Translations under genes and position numbers: made by a program | Assembly (NCBI GenBank): GCA_035259145.1 | Contig: DATFWQ010000080.1 | Location: 1 to 21,984 of the forward strand | DNA: 21,984 nt | Direction: 5' to 3' | From: CF-161 sp035259145 | GTDB lineage: Bacteria > Chloroflexota > Dormibacteria > Dormibacterales > Dormibacteraceae | Notes under the pieces: generated by a model | Told to the model about the DNA's origin: nothing | Database searches by the model: none | Seen by the model: the letters and a program-made list of their open reading frames with translations, nothing else | Shown: positions 1 through 8,840 of the stretch, piece after piece | How the letters are laid out: every line of letters starts with the position of its first letter | How positions within the stretch are numbered: the first letter of the stretch is position 1

Positions 1-33
1 CTCACTAGCATCACGCAAGTTGAGATTGCTACA

Positions 34-831
34 GTGGACGTGGGAATGAACGATCTCCGCGGACAGACAGTCCTCCTGACCGGAGCCTCCGGCGGGCTTG
101 GGCCGTACATGGCGGCCCGGCTTCGGGCCGAGGGCGCATCCCTGATTCTCACTGGTCGCGACGAGGATGCGCTCCGCCAGGTTGCGACAAGCGTGGGCGC
201 CGATCGCATCGTCGTTGCCGACTTGAGCCGCCGAGAGGAGGTGGCATCGCTCCCCGAACAGGCCGGCCACATCGACATCCTCGTCGCCAGCGCAGCAGTC
301 CCGGCCATGGGCGAGCTGGCCGACTTCACCGTCGAACAGATCGATCGTGCGGTGGATGTCAACTTGCGGTCGGCGATCGTGCTCGCCAACCGCCTTCTGC
401 CCAGCATGCTGTCGCGGCGGTCCGGGCACATCGTTCTGCTGGCGTCGATGCACGGCAAGATCCCGGCTGCGCTCGTGTCGGTCTACAACGCGACCAAGTT
501 CGGGCTGCGTGGGTTCGGGCTTGCGCTCGCTCAGGAGCTCAAGGGAACTGGAGTGGGTGTTTCGGTCATCAACCCGACCTTCGTTTCCAGTGCCGGGATG
601 TGGGCGGAGACGGGCACCACCACTCATCCACTCGCCGGGCAGGCGACGCCCGAGCAGGTCGCCGAGGCGGTGATCCGGGGTATCAGGGAGAACAGGGTCG
701 AGATCGACGTGGCGCCACTCGGCGCCCGCCTGGCTGCCGCCTCACCGCATCTGGTCGGAGCCGTCGCCAGGCGCCTTGGCGCCACCACCGTCCCCGCAGC
801 GGCCGTTGACCACCACCTCGCCAGGCGATGA
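34..831 (+). CDS. SDR-family short-chain dehydrogenase/reductase
   Basis: NAD(P)-dependent short-chain dehydrogenase of the classical SDR family, 265 aa. The N-terminal Rossmann nucleotide loop is TGASGGLG (about residues 17-24). An ASAA segment near residue 90 matches the usual NNAG position. The catalytic set is a Ser in the LLASMHG stretch, followed by YNATK (Tyr-x-x-x-Lys). Length is normal for the family. The GTG at 34 is the first start; an in-frame ATG at 46 (residue 5) lies closer to the conserved fold and may be the true start. No clear Shine-Dalgarno separates them, and only 33 bases of upstream DNA are visible. The substrate cannot be read from sequence. Its position ahead of an epoxide hydrolase and a PHA block makes a hydroxyacyl/ketoacyl substrate possible, but that is inference only. 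Confidence 0.85.
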   Translation: MDVGMNDLRGQTVLLTGASGGLGPYMAARLRAEGASLILTGRDEDALRQVATSVGADRIVVADLSRREEVASLPEQAGHIDILVASAAVPAMGELADFTVEQIDRAVDVNLRSAIVLANRLLPSMLSRRSGHIVLLASMHGKIPAALVSVYNATKFGLRGFGLALAQELKGTGVGVSVINPTFVSSAGMWAETGTTTHPLAGQATPEQVAEAVIRGIRENRVEIDVAPLGARLAAASPHLVGAVARRLGATTVPAAAVDHHLARR

Positions 832-917
832 TCGGTGTCATGTGAGAGCAGGATCAGCGCGGATCGCGTAATCCAGGAGCTTGACCCCGGCCAGGGCTGC
901 GACAATCCGATGGGCCG

Positions 918-2081
918 ATGCCCCGCACCTCAATGCGCCCGTTCACAATCGCCGTGCCCGAGCACCTGCTCCAGGACCTGCGAGACCGTCTCGCGCGTAC
1001 GCGCTTTCCAGGGCCCATCGCAGGCGGCGGCTGGGACTACGGCACCGATCTCGCCTACATGCGCGACCTGGTGACCTACTGGAAGGAGCGCTACGACTGG
1101 CGTCTCGCGGAGACGGCGCTCAACCGGATGCCGCAGTTCATGGCCACTGTGGAGGGTGTGGATCTGCACTTCGTGTACGTGAAGGCCAGGGATTCACGGC
1201 CGCTGCCCCTGCTGTTCAGCCATGGCTGGCCCGGCTCGTTCTGGGAGGTCCACCGGATTCTCGGGCCTCTGACCGACCCGGCGGCGCATGGGGGGGATCC
1301 AGCCGATGCTTTCGACGTCGTCGCCCCCAGCCTGCCCGGGTACGGCTTCTCTCAGGACCCGGCGCGGCCCGGCTTGGGTCCGCGGACCATCGCCAGGCTG
1401 TTCGCCTCACTGATGACCGACGTGCTGGGCTATTCCCGCTTCGGCGCACAGGGCGGCGACTGGGGCGCGGCCATCACGAGCTGGCTCGGCCACGAACACG
1501 CCGGCGCGGTCGTCGGCATTCACCTGAACATGATCGGAGCTCGGCCTAACACCGGCGACGGCGCGCCACCGCTGACCGATGCCGAGCAGACCTTCATCGC
1601 CGACGTACGCGAGTGGCTTCAGGCGGAAGGAGGCTATCAGCACATCCAGGGCACGAAGCCCCAGACTCTCGCCTACCCCCTCAACGACTCCCCGGCAGGC
1701 CTGGCGGCATGGATCGTCGAGAAGTTCCGCGCCTGGAGCGATTGCGGCGGCAACGTCGAGAGCCGCTTCACGAAAGACGAGCTGCTTACGAATGTGATGA
1801 TCTACTGGGTCACCGGCTCAATCGGCAGCTCGGTCCGTCTCTACGCGGAGGCACGGCGAGAGCTCGGCCCGCAGCTGGGGCCGGGGGAGCGGATCGAGGT
1901 TCCGACCGCTTTCGCACGCTTTCCAGCCGAGCTGACGCGGCCGCCGCGGGAGTGGGTCGAGCGCGCCTACGACATCCAGCGGTGGAGCGAGTTTGCACGC
2001 GGCGGCCACTTCGCGGCCCTCGAGGAGCCTGAGCTGCTGGTGGATGACATCCGCGCCTTCTTCCGGCCGCTGCGCAGATGA
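918..2081 (+). CDS. Epoxide hydrolase (EHN / alpha-beta hydrolase fold)
   Basis: Epoxide hydrolase of the microsomal (EHN-domain) type, 387 aa, which opens epoxides to diols with water. The N-terminal EHN domain (about residues 6-110) has the usual RL..TRFPGP and GWDYGTDL.Y stretches. It is followed by the oxyanion-hole motif HGWPG at 102-106 and the nucleophile in GGDWG, with Asp181 in place of the Ser of an esterase. The catalytic His is likely His364 in RGGHFAALEEPE. No signal peptide is seen, so it is probably cytosolic. The ATG at 918 lacks a clear Shine-Dalgarno, and an in-frame ATG at 933 is an alternative. The gene lies 86 bases after the SDR stop and 61 bases before the acyl-CoA dehydrogenase, so cotranscription with the SDR is plausible. 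Confidence 0.9.
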   Translation: MPRTSMRPFTIAVPEHLLQDLRDRLARTRFPGPIAGGGWDYGTDLAYMRDLVTYWKERYDWRLAETALNRMPQFMATVEGVDLHFVYVKARDSRPLPLLFSHGWPGSFWEVHRILGPLTDPAAHGGDPADAFDVVAPSLPGYGFSQDPARPGLGPRTIARLFASLMTDVLGYSRFGAQGGDWGAAITSWLGHEHAGAVVGIHLNMIGARPNTGDGAPPLTDAEQTFIADVREWLQAEGGYQHIQGTKPQTLAYPLNDSPAGLAAWIVEKFRAWSDCGGNVESRFTKDELLTNVMIYWVTGSIGSSVRLYAEARRELGPQLGPGERIEVPTAFARFPAELTRPPREWVERAYDIQRWSEFARGGHFAALEEPELLVDDIRAFFRPLRR

Positions 2082-2090
2082 GCATCTGCC

Positions 2091-2119
2091 TTGACAGTTG
2101 GCCTGCGCAACCTTACGTT
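2091..2119 (+). promoter_or_regulatory. Candidate sigma70-type promoter for the acyl-CoA dehydrogenase-phaC-phaZ unit
   Basis: A perfect -35 hexamer TTGACA (2091-2096), a 17-base spacer and TACGTT (2114-2119), which fits the TAnnnT -10 form common in high-GC Gram-positives. Transcription would start near 2126, about 17 bases before the TTG start at 2143. That leaves room for the GAGG ribosome-binding site at 2131-2134. The -10 matches the TATAAT consensus at only three positions, so this is a candidate. Confidence 0.5.
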
Positions 2120-2142
2120 GACGTCGGCTTGAGGCTGGACGG

Positions 2143-3339
2143 TTGATTACTGGTCAGGCCCGGACCCACCCCGGGGCACTGGGCACAGACTACTACCGGC
2201 TCGACGATCTCCTTACTGACCAGGAGCTGGAGATCCGCGACCGGGTGCGCGCGTTCACGGACGACGAGGTCATCCCGGTGATCAACGACTACTGGGCGCG
2301 GGAGGAGTTCCCCTTCGAGCTCGTGCCCAAGCTTGCCGCGCTCAACGTCATGGGAGGCACGATCGAGGGCTATGGATGCCCAGGGATGAGCGCTGTGGCC
2401 ACCGGACTGGTCGGAATGGAGCTGGCCCGGGGCGATTCCAGCTTCAACACCTTCTTCGGGGTCCACTCTGCTCTGGCCATGACGACGGTGGGCATGCTGG
2501 GATCGGAGGACCAGAAGCAGCGCTGGCTGCCGGGTATGGCCCGGCTGGATCTGATCGGCGCCTTCGGCTTGACAGAGCCCCTCCACGGCTCCGACGCGGT
2601 GGCGCTGGAGACGTCGGCTCACCGGCAGGGCGACCACTACCGGCTCAACGGCACCAAGCGCTGGATCGGCAACGCCTCCTTCGCGGACGTGGTCATCATC
2701 TGGGCGCGCGACGACGACGGCAATGTGGGGGGCTTCGTGGTCGAGAAGGGGATGCCTGGCTTCGAAGCCGTCGTCATGAAGGGCAAGACCGCCAAGCGCG
2801 CCGTCTGGCAGGCAGAGATCAACCTGCGAGACGTCCGCATACCCGTGGAGAACCGCCTGGCGGGCGCGCGCAGCTTCAGGGACACCGCGGAGGTGCTAAA
2901 GGCCAGCCGGTATGTGGTGGCCTGGGAGGCGGTGGGCCACGCCCTGGCCGGGTACGAGATCGCCCTGGCCTATGCGAAGGAGCGCACGCAGTTCGGCAAG
3001 CCCATCGCCGCCTACCAGCTCGTCCAGAACAAGCTGACGCGCATGCTGGCCGAGCTTACCTCCATGCAGTGCCTCTGCTTCCGCCTCAGCCAGCTCCAGG
3101 CCGAAGGCAAGCTGACGGACGGCATGGCCTCTCTGGCCAAGATGAACAACGCCATCAAGGCCCGCCAGATCCTGGCCGAGGCCCGGGACATACTGGGCGG
3201 AAACGGCATCCTGCTCGACTACCACGTGGCCCGCCATCAGGTCGACATCGAGGCGGTGGTCACGTACGAGGGCACCGACTCCATCCAGTCCTTGATCGTG
3301 GGCCGCGAGATCACCGGGATCTCCGCCATCGCCCGGTAG
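2143..3339 (+). CDS. Acyl-CoA dehydrogenase, glutaryl-CoA dehydrogenase-like
   Basis: FAD-dependent acyl-CoA dehydrogenase, 398 aa, which forms a 2,3-enoyl-CoA. The N-terminal helical domain runs to about residue 125. The flavin-contact stretch GAFGLTEP..GSDA follows, then the helical C-terminal domain with YAKERTQFGKPIA and LGGNGI. The catalytic base is Glu376 in TYEGTDSIQ. The RH..V.IE.VVTYEGT...LI.GR.ITG ending resembles glutaryl-CoA dehydrogenases more than short-chain ones, but decarboxylation cannot be confirmed. TTG at 2143 is the only usable start after the in-frame TGA at 2119, with GAGG eight bases upstream. phaC begins three bases after the stop, so the two are almost certainly co-translated. 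It may supply enoyl/hydroxyacyl precursors or oxidise released monomers. Confidence 0.92.
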   Translation: MITGQARTHPGALGTDYYRLDDLLTDQELEIRDRVRAFTDDEVIPVINDYWAREEFPFELVPKLAALNVMGGTIEGYGCPGMSAVATGLVGMELARGDSSFNTFFGVHSALAMTTVGMLGSEDQKQRWLPGMARLDLIGAFGLTEPLHGSDAVALETSAHRQGDHYRLNGTKRWIGNASFADVVIIWARDDDGNVGGFVVEKGMPGFEAVVMKGKTAKRAVWQAEINLRDVRIPVENRLAGARSFRDTAEVLKASRYVVAWEAVGHALAGYEIALAYAKERTQFGKPIAAYQLVQNKLTRMLAELTSMQCLCFRLSQLQAEGKLTDGMASLAKMNNAIKARQILAEARDILGGNGILLDYHVARHQVDIEAVVTYEGTDSIQSLIVGREITGISAIAR

Positions 3340-3342
3340 GCG

Positions 3343-5109
3343 ATGCCTGTCACTGAGACGTCAGCAGCGGAGCCCGGATCCGATGGGCGAAGGAAGACTC
3401 GGACCGGCCAGAGGCCCCGGCCGGCGCCACCTGAGGACGAGGAGGAGTCGGTCGGCGCTCAGGCTCTGAATTCCATCCTCGGCGCCAATCCCTTCATCGG
3501 CATCGATCCGGTCCGCGTCCTCGCCGACGCCACCGCCTGGCTGGGCAGAATCGCCGGGAGGCCCGATGTGGTCGTGGCGCAAAGCCGCAAGGTCGCGCTC
3601 GGGCTGGCAGAGATCGCCCTCGGCCGGTCGGAGATCGCCCCGGCCCGAAGCGACCGCCGGTTCACGGATCCGGCCTGGACCGAGCATCCCGCCTACCGCC
3701 GCCTGATGCAGGCCTACCTGCTCATCGCCGCGAGGCTGCACGAGCTGGTCGACCAGGCCCAGCTGGACTGGCGAAACGCCCAGCGCGCCCACTTCGCCGT
3801 CACCCTCCTCACCGACGGCCTCGCCCCCACCAACACGCTCTGGGGCAATCCGGCGGCGATCAAGCGTGCGTTTGACACCGCCGGCGTCAGCTTGATCCGT
3901 GGGACCAGGAACCTGATCGGCGACCTGAGCCGCAACGGCGGTATGCCCGCGATGGTGGACACGCGACCCTTCCAGCTCGGTCGCAACATCGCCGTCAGCC
4001 CGGGTTCGATAGTGCACAGGGATGAGGTCTTCGAGCTGATCCAGTACGCCTCCTCCGCCGAGACCGTGCACCCGCGGCCGCTCGTGATGATCCCGCCGCA
4101 GATCAACAAGTACTACGTGATGGACCTGGCCCCCGGACGCAGCTTCACCGAGTACGCGGTGGGCCAGGGCCTCCAGTACTTCACGATCAGCTGGCGAAAC
4201 CCGGTCGCCGTTCAGCGCGACTGGGACCTCGACACCTACGTGCAGGCCTGTCTCGACGCCATCGACGTTGCTTGCGAGATCACCGGCAGCGAGCAGGCCA
4301 ACCTGCTCGGACTCTGCGCCGGCGGGGTGACCATGTCCCTGGTCCTGGGTCATCTGGCCGCGCAGGGCTCTCCCAGGGCACGCTCGGCGACCTTTGCGGT
4401 AGCTGTGCTGGATACCGAGGCCCCGTCGATGATGGGCATGTTCGCGTCGGATGCCACCATCGCGGCGGCGACCCGGCGATCGCGACGGAAGGGCGTGCTC
4501 GACGGAAGAGAGATGGCAAGGGTGTTCGCCTGGCTGCGGCCCAACGATCTGGTCTGGAACTACTGGGTCAACAACTATCTGTTGGGCAACGACCCGCCCG
4601 CCTTCGACATCCTGTTCTGGAACGCCGACAACACGAGGCTTCCGGCGGCACTCCACGCCGACTTCCTGGACCTCTTCGGACGGAACCCGCTGCAGAGGGC
4701 GGGAGAAGTGGAGGTCCTCGGTACTCCGATCGACCTGAAGCAGGTCACCGCGCCGGCCTACGTCGTCTCCGGAATCACCGATCACATCGCGCCGTGGACG
4801 GCGGGATACGAGACGACCAGGATGCTGGGCGGTCCAGTTGAGTTCGTGCTCAGCTCCAGCGGCCACATCCAGAGCATCGTCAACCCGCCGGGGAACCCCA
4901 AGGCGAGCTACTTCACCGGCGGGCCTCAGGTGGACGAGCCGCAGAGCTGGCTCAAGGCCGCAACCGAGGTCAGGGGCTCATGGTGGGAGCACTGGGCCAG
5001 GTGGGTTGGAGAGCAGTCAGGCGAGAGAGTGCGAGCTCCTCGCCGCCCTGGCAGCAGGAGGCACCCGGTCCTGGAGCCCGCTCCCGGGCGCTACGTGTTC
5101 GAGAAGTAG
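3343..5109 (+). CDS. phaC: Polyhydroxyalkanoate synthase (class I/II-like PhaC)
   Basis: PHA synthase, 588 aa, which polymerises (R)-3-hydroxyacyl-CoA at the granule surface. A charged, low-complexity N-terminus (residues 1-35) is followed by the PhaC N-terminal domain, which includes GNP....FDT-type and RNLIGD stretches, and then the alpha/beta-hydrolase core. The lipase-like box is GLCAGG with nucleophile Cys325. The other catalytic residues are Asp480 (GITDHIAPW) and His508 (SSGHIQS). The length and the Asp/His numbering are very close to the class I enzyme of Cupriavidus necator as I remember it. No separate phaE or phaR subunit gene is visible, which agrees with a single-subunit class. 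The start lies three bases after the dehydrogenase stop, and phaZ follows after 12 bases. Substrate chain length is not settled by sequence alone. Confidence 0.95.
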   Translation: MPVTETSAAEPGSDGRRKTRTGQRPRPAPPEDEEESVGAQALNSILGANPFIGIDPVRVLADATAWLGRIAGRPDVVVAQSRKVALGLAEIALGRSEIAPARSDRRFTDPAWTEHPAYRRLMQAYLLIAARLHELVDQAQLDWRNAQRAHFAVTLLTDGLAPTNTLWGNPAAIKRAFDTAGVSLIRGTRNLIGDLSRNGGMPAMVDTRPFQLGRNIAVSPGSIVHRDEVFELIQYASSAETVHPRPLVMIPPQINKYYVMDLAPGRSFTEYAVGQGLQYFTISWRNPVAVQRDWDLDTYVQACLDAIDVACEITGSEQANLLGLCAGGVTMSLVLGHLAAQGSPRARSATFAVAVLDTEAPSMMGMFASDATIAAATRRSRRKGVLDGREMARVFAWLRPNDLVWNYWVNNYLLGNDPPAFDILFWNADNTRLPAALHADFLDLFGRNPLQRAGEVEVLGTPIDLKQVTAPAYVVSGITDHIAPWTAGYETTRMLGGPVEFVLSSSGHIQSIVNPPGNPKASYFTGGPQVDEPQSWLKAATEVRGSWWEHWARWVGEQSGERVRAPRRPGSRRHPVLEPAPGRYVFEK

Positions 5110-5121
5110 GCGATCCTGCAC

Positions 5122-5931
5122 GTGGGCACCATGGGTGCACACATCGTCACAGTTGACGGGCTGCGCCTGCGGGTCACCGTGCGCGGCAGCGGGCAGCCGC
5201 TTCTGCTGGTCATGGGCATCGGCGGCAGCATCGAGATGTGGCAGCCGTTGGTGGACGCCCTGCCCGGCTTTCAGACGATCGCCTTCGACGCGCCAGGCAG
5301 CGGGGAATCGGATCGGCCGAGCAGGCCCTTGCGGATGTCCGGCCTGGCCCGAATCACGGACGCCATGCTGGCCGCCCTCGGCTATCGCCAGGTCGACGTG
5401 CTGGGCGTCTCCTACGGTGGAGCGATCGCTCAGCAGCTTGCGTATCAGCACCCGGACCGGGTCCGGCGGCTCGTGCTCGCCGCCACCACCTGCGGACTGG
5501 GCGCCGTTCCCGGCAATCCCCTCGCGCTGCTTCTCCTGGCGACTCCCCTCCGCTACTACTCACCCGCGTTCTTCGAAGCGGTCGCGCCCCGCCTGTACGG
5601 TGGCGCCACCGGGCGGCGGCCGGAGCTGGCGGAGCGACAGGCCGTCGCCCGGCTCCTCCGAGCGCCAAGCCTCGGCGGCTACGTGCTCCAGCTGAGTGCC
5701 ATCGTCGGCTGGTCGAGCCTGCGTTTCCTCCACCGCATCCAGCAGCCGACTCTGGTGATGACAGGAGACGACGACCCGATCATTCCCGTGGTCAACGGCC
5801 GCATTCTCGCCGGCCGGATCCCGGCTGCCAGGCTTCACCTCGTGCGCGGCGGGGGTCATCTGTTTCTGCTCGACCAGGCTGCGGAGTCGGCAGCGGTCAT
5901 CGGCCAGTTTCTGAGATCAAGCGAACCCTGA
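5122..5931 (+). CDS. phaZ: Intracellular PHA depolymerase (PhaZ-type alpha/beta hydrolase)
   Basis: Alpha/beta hydrolase of 269 aa that resembles the intracellular medium-chain PHA depolymerases of pseudomonads. It shares MGIGG..E....V.AL near the N-terminus, IAFDAPGSGES, the nucleophile elbow GVSYGG with Ser97, IQQPT.V..GDDDPIIP with an Asp at 216-218, and GGGHLFL with His246. Such enzymes release 3-hydroxy acids from granule PHA. There is no signal peptide, as expected for an intracellular enzyme. GTG at 5122 or ATG at 5131 could start it; neither has a clear ribosome-binding site, and coupling to phaC (12 bases upstream) is likely. Direct adjacency to phaC supports PHA depolymerase over a generic hydrolase. 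A monoglyceride-lipase-like role remains possible. Confidence 0.8.
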   Translation: MGTMGAHIVTVDGLRLRVTVRGSGQPLLLVMGIGGSIEMWQPLVDALPGFQTIAFDAPGSGESDRPSRPLRMSGLARITDAMLAALGYRQVDVLGVSYGGAIAQQLAYQHPDRVRRLVLAATTCGLGAVPGNPLALLLLATPLRYYSPAFFEAVAPRLYGGATGRRPELAERQAVARLLRAPSLGGYVLQLSAIVGWSSLRFLHRIQQPTLVMTGDDDPIIPVVNGRILAGRIPAARLHLVRGGGHLFLLDQAAESAAVIGQFLRSSEP

Positions 5932-6117
5932 AGCGAACGCCGTCGCTCGGCTGCGCGGTTGTGACCACCATCGCCGGCAGAACGGCGCCACCGACGAATG
6001 ACAGATGCGCTCTTGGGATGTGATGCCTAGTCTGGCTCCACGACACAACCGGACATGCGCGCCCGCGCTCCCTGGACAGAGGAGGGGCGGGTCCTATCCA
6101 CCGAGAGGTATTGAGAG

Positions 6118-6723
6118 ATGGCAGATGTTGTTCGGAACGACTACGAAAAGTGGCTGAGTGAGATCGGCAGATCCTGGGCATGGCTTCTCGCGATGGGGAT
6201 CATCTCAGCGGTCATCGGCTTGCTGGTGATCTTCTTCCCCCACCCCACGTTATTTGTTATCGCAATGCTGTTCGCGATTCAGCTGATTGCGGTCGGTGTG
6301 TTCCGCTTCGTAGCAGCGTTCACAACGCCTGAGAGAAGCGGATGGCTGAGGGCTCTGAGCGCGGTGATCGCCGTCCTCGCCTTCATCGTGGGCATATACC
6401 TCTTCCGCCGCCCCTTGCTGAGCCTCCTGGTCCTCGCCGTCTTGCTCGGCATCTTCTGGATCGTGCACGGCGTCATCGAGCTGTTCGGCGCCATCGGGGA
6501 CAGCGGGATGCCCGGCCGCGGTTGGGTGGCGGTCAGTGGAGTCCTGGGGATCGCCGCAGGCGCGGTCGTCCTGGCTTTCCCGGGTATGACCATGCTCATC
6601 CTGGCGCTTATCCTCGGCGTGTGGCTCGTCGTCTACGGCGTGATCCTGAGTGTCAGGGCCTTCCGCGTCCACTCGGCGATGCAGAACGTCCGAGCCTATC
6701 CGCGCGGGATGCCGACGGCCTAG
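6118..6723 (+). CDS. HdeD-like (DUF308) multi-pass membrane protein
   Basis: Small integral membrane protein, 201 aa, of the HdeD/DUF308 family. It has about six hydrophobic segments separated by short loops, for example residues 20-40, 44-62, 75-93, 100-120, 137-155 and 160-180. A soluble 18-residue N-terminus and a basic C-terminal tail flank them. The repeated G...I..G...L pattern fits the internal repeats of this family. In enterobacteria HdeD is tied to acid resistance, but the biochemical role is unknown. The ATG has a ribosome-binding site GAGAGG at 6103-6108. The 186-base gap upstream of it holds no gene and no convincing promoter. It may head its own transcript before glgB. Confidence 0.85.
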   Translation: MADVVRNDYEKWLSEIGRSWAWLLAMGIISAVIGLLVIFFPHPTLFVIAMLFAIQLIAVGVFRFVAAFTTPERSGWLRALSAVIAVLAFIVGIYLFRRPLLSLLVLAVLLGIFWIVHGVIELFGAIGDSGMPGRGWVAVSGVLGIAAGAVVLAFPGMTMLILALILGVWLVVYGVILSVRAFRVHSAMQNVRAYPRGMPTA

Positions 6724-6796
6724 GAGGCTGGGTCCGGCCCACACGGCGACAAGCCTGAACATCGAGCCGGCTGTGCGGTCACGAGACGCTGCTCGA

Positions 6797-8695
6797 ATGC
6801 CGGAGGACGCACCCCCGAGCCTGATCAGCGAGACCGACGTCTACCTCTTCAACGAGGGAAGCCACTTCCGCCTGTGGGAGAAGCTGGGCGCTCATCCAGC
6901 GGCGGGAGGGACCCATTTCGCGGTCTGGGCGCCGAACGCCGAGTCGGTATCTGTAATCGGTGACCACAACGGGTGGGACCCGCGCGCCAATCCGCTGAAC
7001 TGGCGAGGCTCATCCGGCATCTGGGAGGGCTTCGTACCGGGGGTGGGCCGCGGGGCCGTCTACAAGTTCCACATCGTCTCGCGTGGTGGCGGCTGCCGCG
7101 TGGACAGAGCGGACCCACTCGCCCTCACCGCCGAGGTTGCGCCGAAGACGGGCTCTGTCGTCTGGGACCTGGATTACGAGTGGGGTGACCGGGAGTGGAT
7201 GCATTCGCGCCACCGGTCGCACGCAACCGATGCGCCGATGTCGATCTATGAGGTGCACCTCGGCTCATGGATGCGCGTGACCGAGGAGAACAACCGCTCG
7301 CTGCACTACTGGGAGCTGTCAGGACAGCTTGCCGACTACTGCGAGGAGATGGGCTTCACGCACGTTGAGCTGCTCCCGGTCATGGAGCATCCGTTCTTCG
7401 GCTCCTGGGGCTACCAGACCACGGGCTACTTCGCGCCAACCAGCCGGTACGGCACGCCGCAGGACTTCATGAGGCTGATCGACCAGCTGCACCAGCGCGG
7501 TATCGGCGTGATCCTGGATTGGGTACCCTCGCACTTCCCAACCGACGAGCACGGGCTCGGCTATTTCGATGGGAGCCACCTCTATGAGCACGCGGACCCG
7601 CAGCGGGGCTTCCACCCGGAATGGAGCAGCTACATCTTCAACTACGGGCGCCATGAGGTCACGAGCTTCCTCATCTCGAGCGCGCTGTTCTGGCTCGATC
7701 GCTACCACGCCGACGGACTTCGTGTGGACGGAGTGGCCTCCATGCTCTATCTGGACTACGCACGGCTGGACGGCGAGTGGATCCCGAATCAGTACGGTGG
7801 CCGTGAGAACGTCGAGGCGATCGACTTTCTACGCCGGCTGAACACGGAGGCCTATGCCGCGCAGCCGGGCGTACGAATGATGGCCGAAGAGTCCACAGCC
7901 TGGCCGATGGTCTCCCGCCCTACCTACGTCGGCGGCCTGGGGTTCGGCATGAAGTGGGACCTGGGCTGGATGCACGACTGCCTCGAGTACCTGAGGCACG
8001 ACCCCGTACACCGCAAGCATCACCACAACGAGCTGACATTCCGCAGCCTCTACGCGTTCACCGAGAACTTCGTGCTACCTCTCTCGCACGATGAGGTGGT
8101 GCACGGCAAGGGCTCGCTCCTCGACAAGATGCCTGGCGACCCGTGGCAGAAGCATGCCAATCTGCGGCTCCTGTTCGGCTGGCAGTGGGCGAGCCCAGGC
8201 AAGAAGCTGTTATTCATGGGCGGCGAGATCGGCCAGTGGCGCGAATGGATCCATGACGGGTCCATCGAATGGCATCTCCTGGACTATCCGGCGCACCAGG
8301 GAATCCGTCGCTGGGTCACGGACTTGAACCGTCTGTACATCAACGAGCCCGCCCTGCACGAGCTCGACTTCGACCAGGCGGGCTTTTCCTGGGTGGACGC
8401 CAACGACCGGGACCAGTCGGTGGTGTCGATCATCCGGTCCGCCCCGGCCGCTCGGCCCGTGCTCGGGGTCTTCAACTTCACACCGGTGCCCAGGCCGGCC
8501 TACCGCGTGGGCCTGCCCGAGGGCGGATACTGGCGCGAGCTGCTGAACAGCGACGCCGCCCTCTACGGCGGATCGGGATGGGGCAACCTGGGCGGCGTGC
8601 AGGCGGACGAGCTGCCCTGGCATGGGCGCCAGTGCTCCGTGGAGCTTGCACTGCCGCCACTGGGCGCGATCTTCCTCGCGCCGGCGAAGGCATAG
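6797..8695 (+). CDS. glgB: 1,4-alpha-glucan branching enzyme
   Basis: Glycogen branching enzyme, 632 aa from the ATG at 6797, which makes alpha-1,6 branches in glycogen. A CBM48 module (about residues 20-115, FAVWAPNAESVSVIGDHNGWD) precedes the GH13 barrel. The signature LLPVMEHPF..SWGYQ is present. Catalytic residues are Asp311 (GLRVDGV), Glu364 (MMAEEST) and Asp432 (LSHDEVVHGKGS). A C-terminal beta domain ends the protein. It lacks the extra N-terminal N1 module of E. coli GlgB (728 aa), as many shorter GlgBs do. An upstream in-frame start at 6650 would overlap the HdeD-like gene and add unconserved sequence; a GTG at 6773 is a weaker alternative. The twin-CBS gene and glgX follow on the same strand. 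Confidence 0.96.
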   Translation: MPEDAPPSLISETDVYLFNEGSHFRLWEKLGAHPAAGGTHFAVWAPNAESVSVIGDHNGWDPRANPLNWRGSSGIWEGFVPGVGRGAVYKFHIVSRGGGCRVDRADPLALTAEVAPKTGSVVWDLDYEWGDREWMHSRHRSHATDAPMSIYEVHLGSWMRVTEENNRSLHYWELSGQLADYCEEMGFTHVELLPVMEHPFFGSWGYQTTGYFAPTSRYGTPQDFMRLIDQLHQRGIGVILDWVPSHFPTDEHGLGYFDGSHLYEHADPQRGFHPEWSSYIFNYGRHEVTSFLISSALFWLDRYHADGLRVDGVASMLYLDYARLDGEWIPNQYGGRENVEAIDFLRRLNTEAYAAQPGVRMMAEESTAWPMVSRPTYVGGLGFGMKWDLGWMHDCLEYLRHDPVHRKHHHNELTFRSLYAFTENFVLPLSHDEVVHGKGSLLDKMPGDPWQKHANLRLLFGWQWASPGKKLLFMGGEIGQWREWIHDGSIEWHLLDYPAHQGIRRWVTDLNRLYINEPALHELDFDQAGFSWVDANDRDQSVVSIIRSAPAARPVLGVFNFTPVPRPAYRVGLPEGGYWRELLNSDAALYGGSGWGNLGGVQADELPWHGRQCSVELALPPLGAIFLAPAKA

Positions 8696-8824
8696 CCAGA
8701 GCCTTCAGGGCCACCCCGCACGAGCGTGGCAACTTGCAGCGACTGTTCTCTCGCAAAGTGCAGTAGGCCCCGCCCAGACCGCGATGCTTCGATTGCCGAG
8801 GTGCAGTTGGCACGATTCAATCAA

Positions 8825-8834
8825 AAAGGAGGTG
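8825..8834 (+). promoter_or_regulatory. Strong Shine-Dalgarno for the CBS protein
   Basis: AAAGGAGGTG is close to a full anti-16S match and lies six bases before GTG 8841. It decides the start of the CBS gene against the in-frame GTG at 8832. It is by far the best ribosome-binding site in the window, so this protein is probably made in high amounts when its mRNA is present. Confidence 0.75.
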
Positions 8835-8840
8835 TCTGGC

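Noticed and set aside
881..909. TTGACC box before the epoxide hydrolase gene
   Set aside because: No -10-like hexamer lies at 16-18 bases, and a start site would fall at or past the ATG.
3361..4866. Long open frame (501 codons) antisense to phaC
   Set aside because: It mirrors the codon structure of phaC, is low-complexity and shows no family motif. Long antisense frames are expected in GC-rich coding DNA.
6650..6796. 49-codon N-terminal extension of glgB
   Set aside because: It overlaps the HdeD-like gene, is Arg-rich and unconserved in style, and the ATG at 6797 gives a normal short GlgB.
8793..8821. TTGCCG-17-TTCAAT as a promoter for the CBS gene
   Set aside because: It matches only 8 of 12 consensus bases, and its start site would fall inside the ribosome-binding site, leaving almost no leader.
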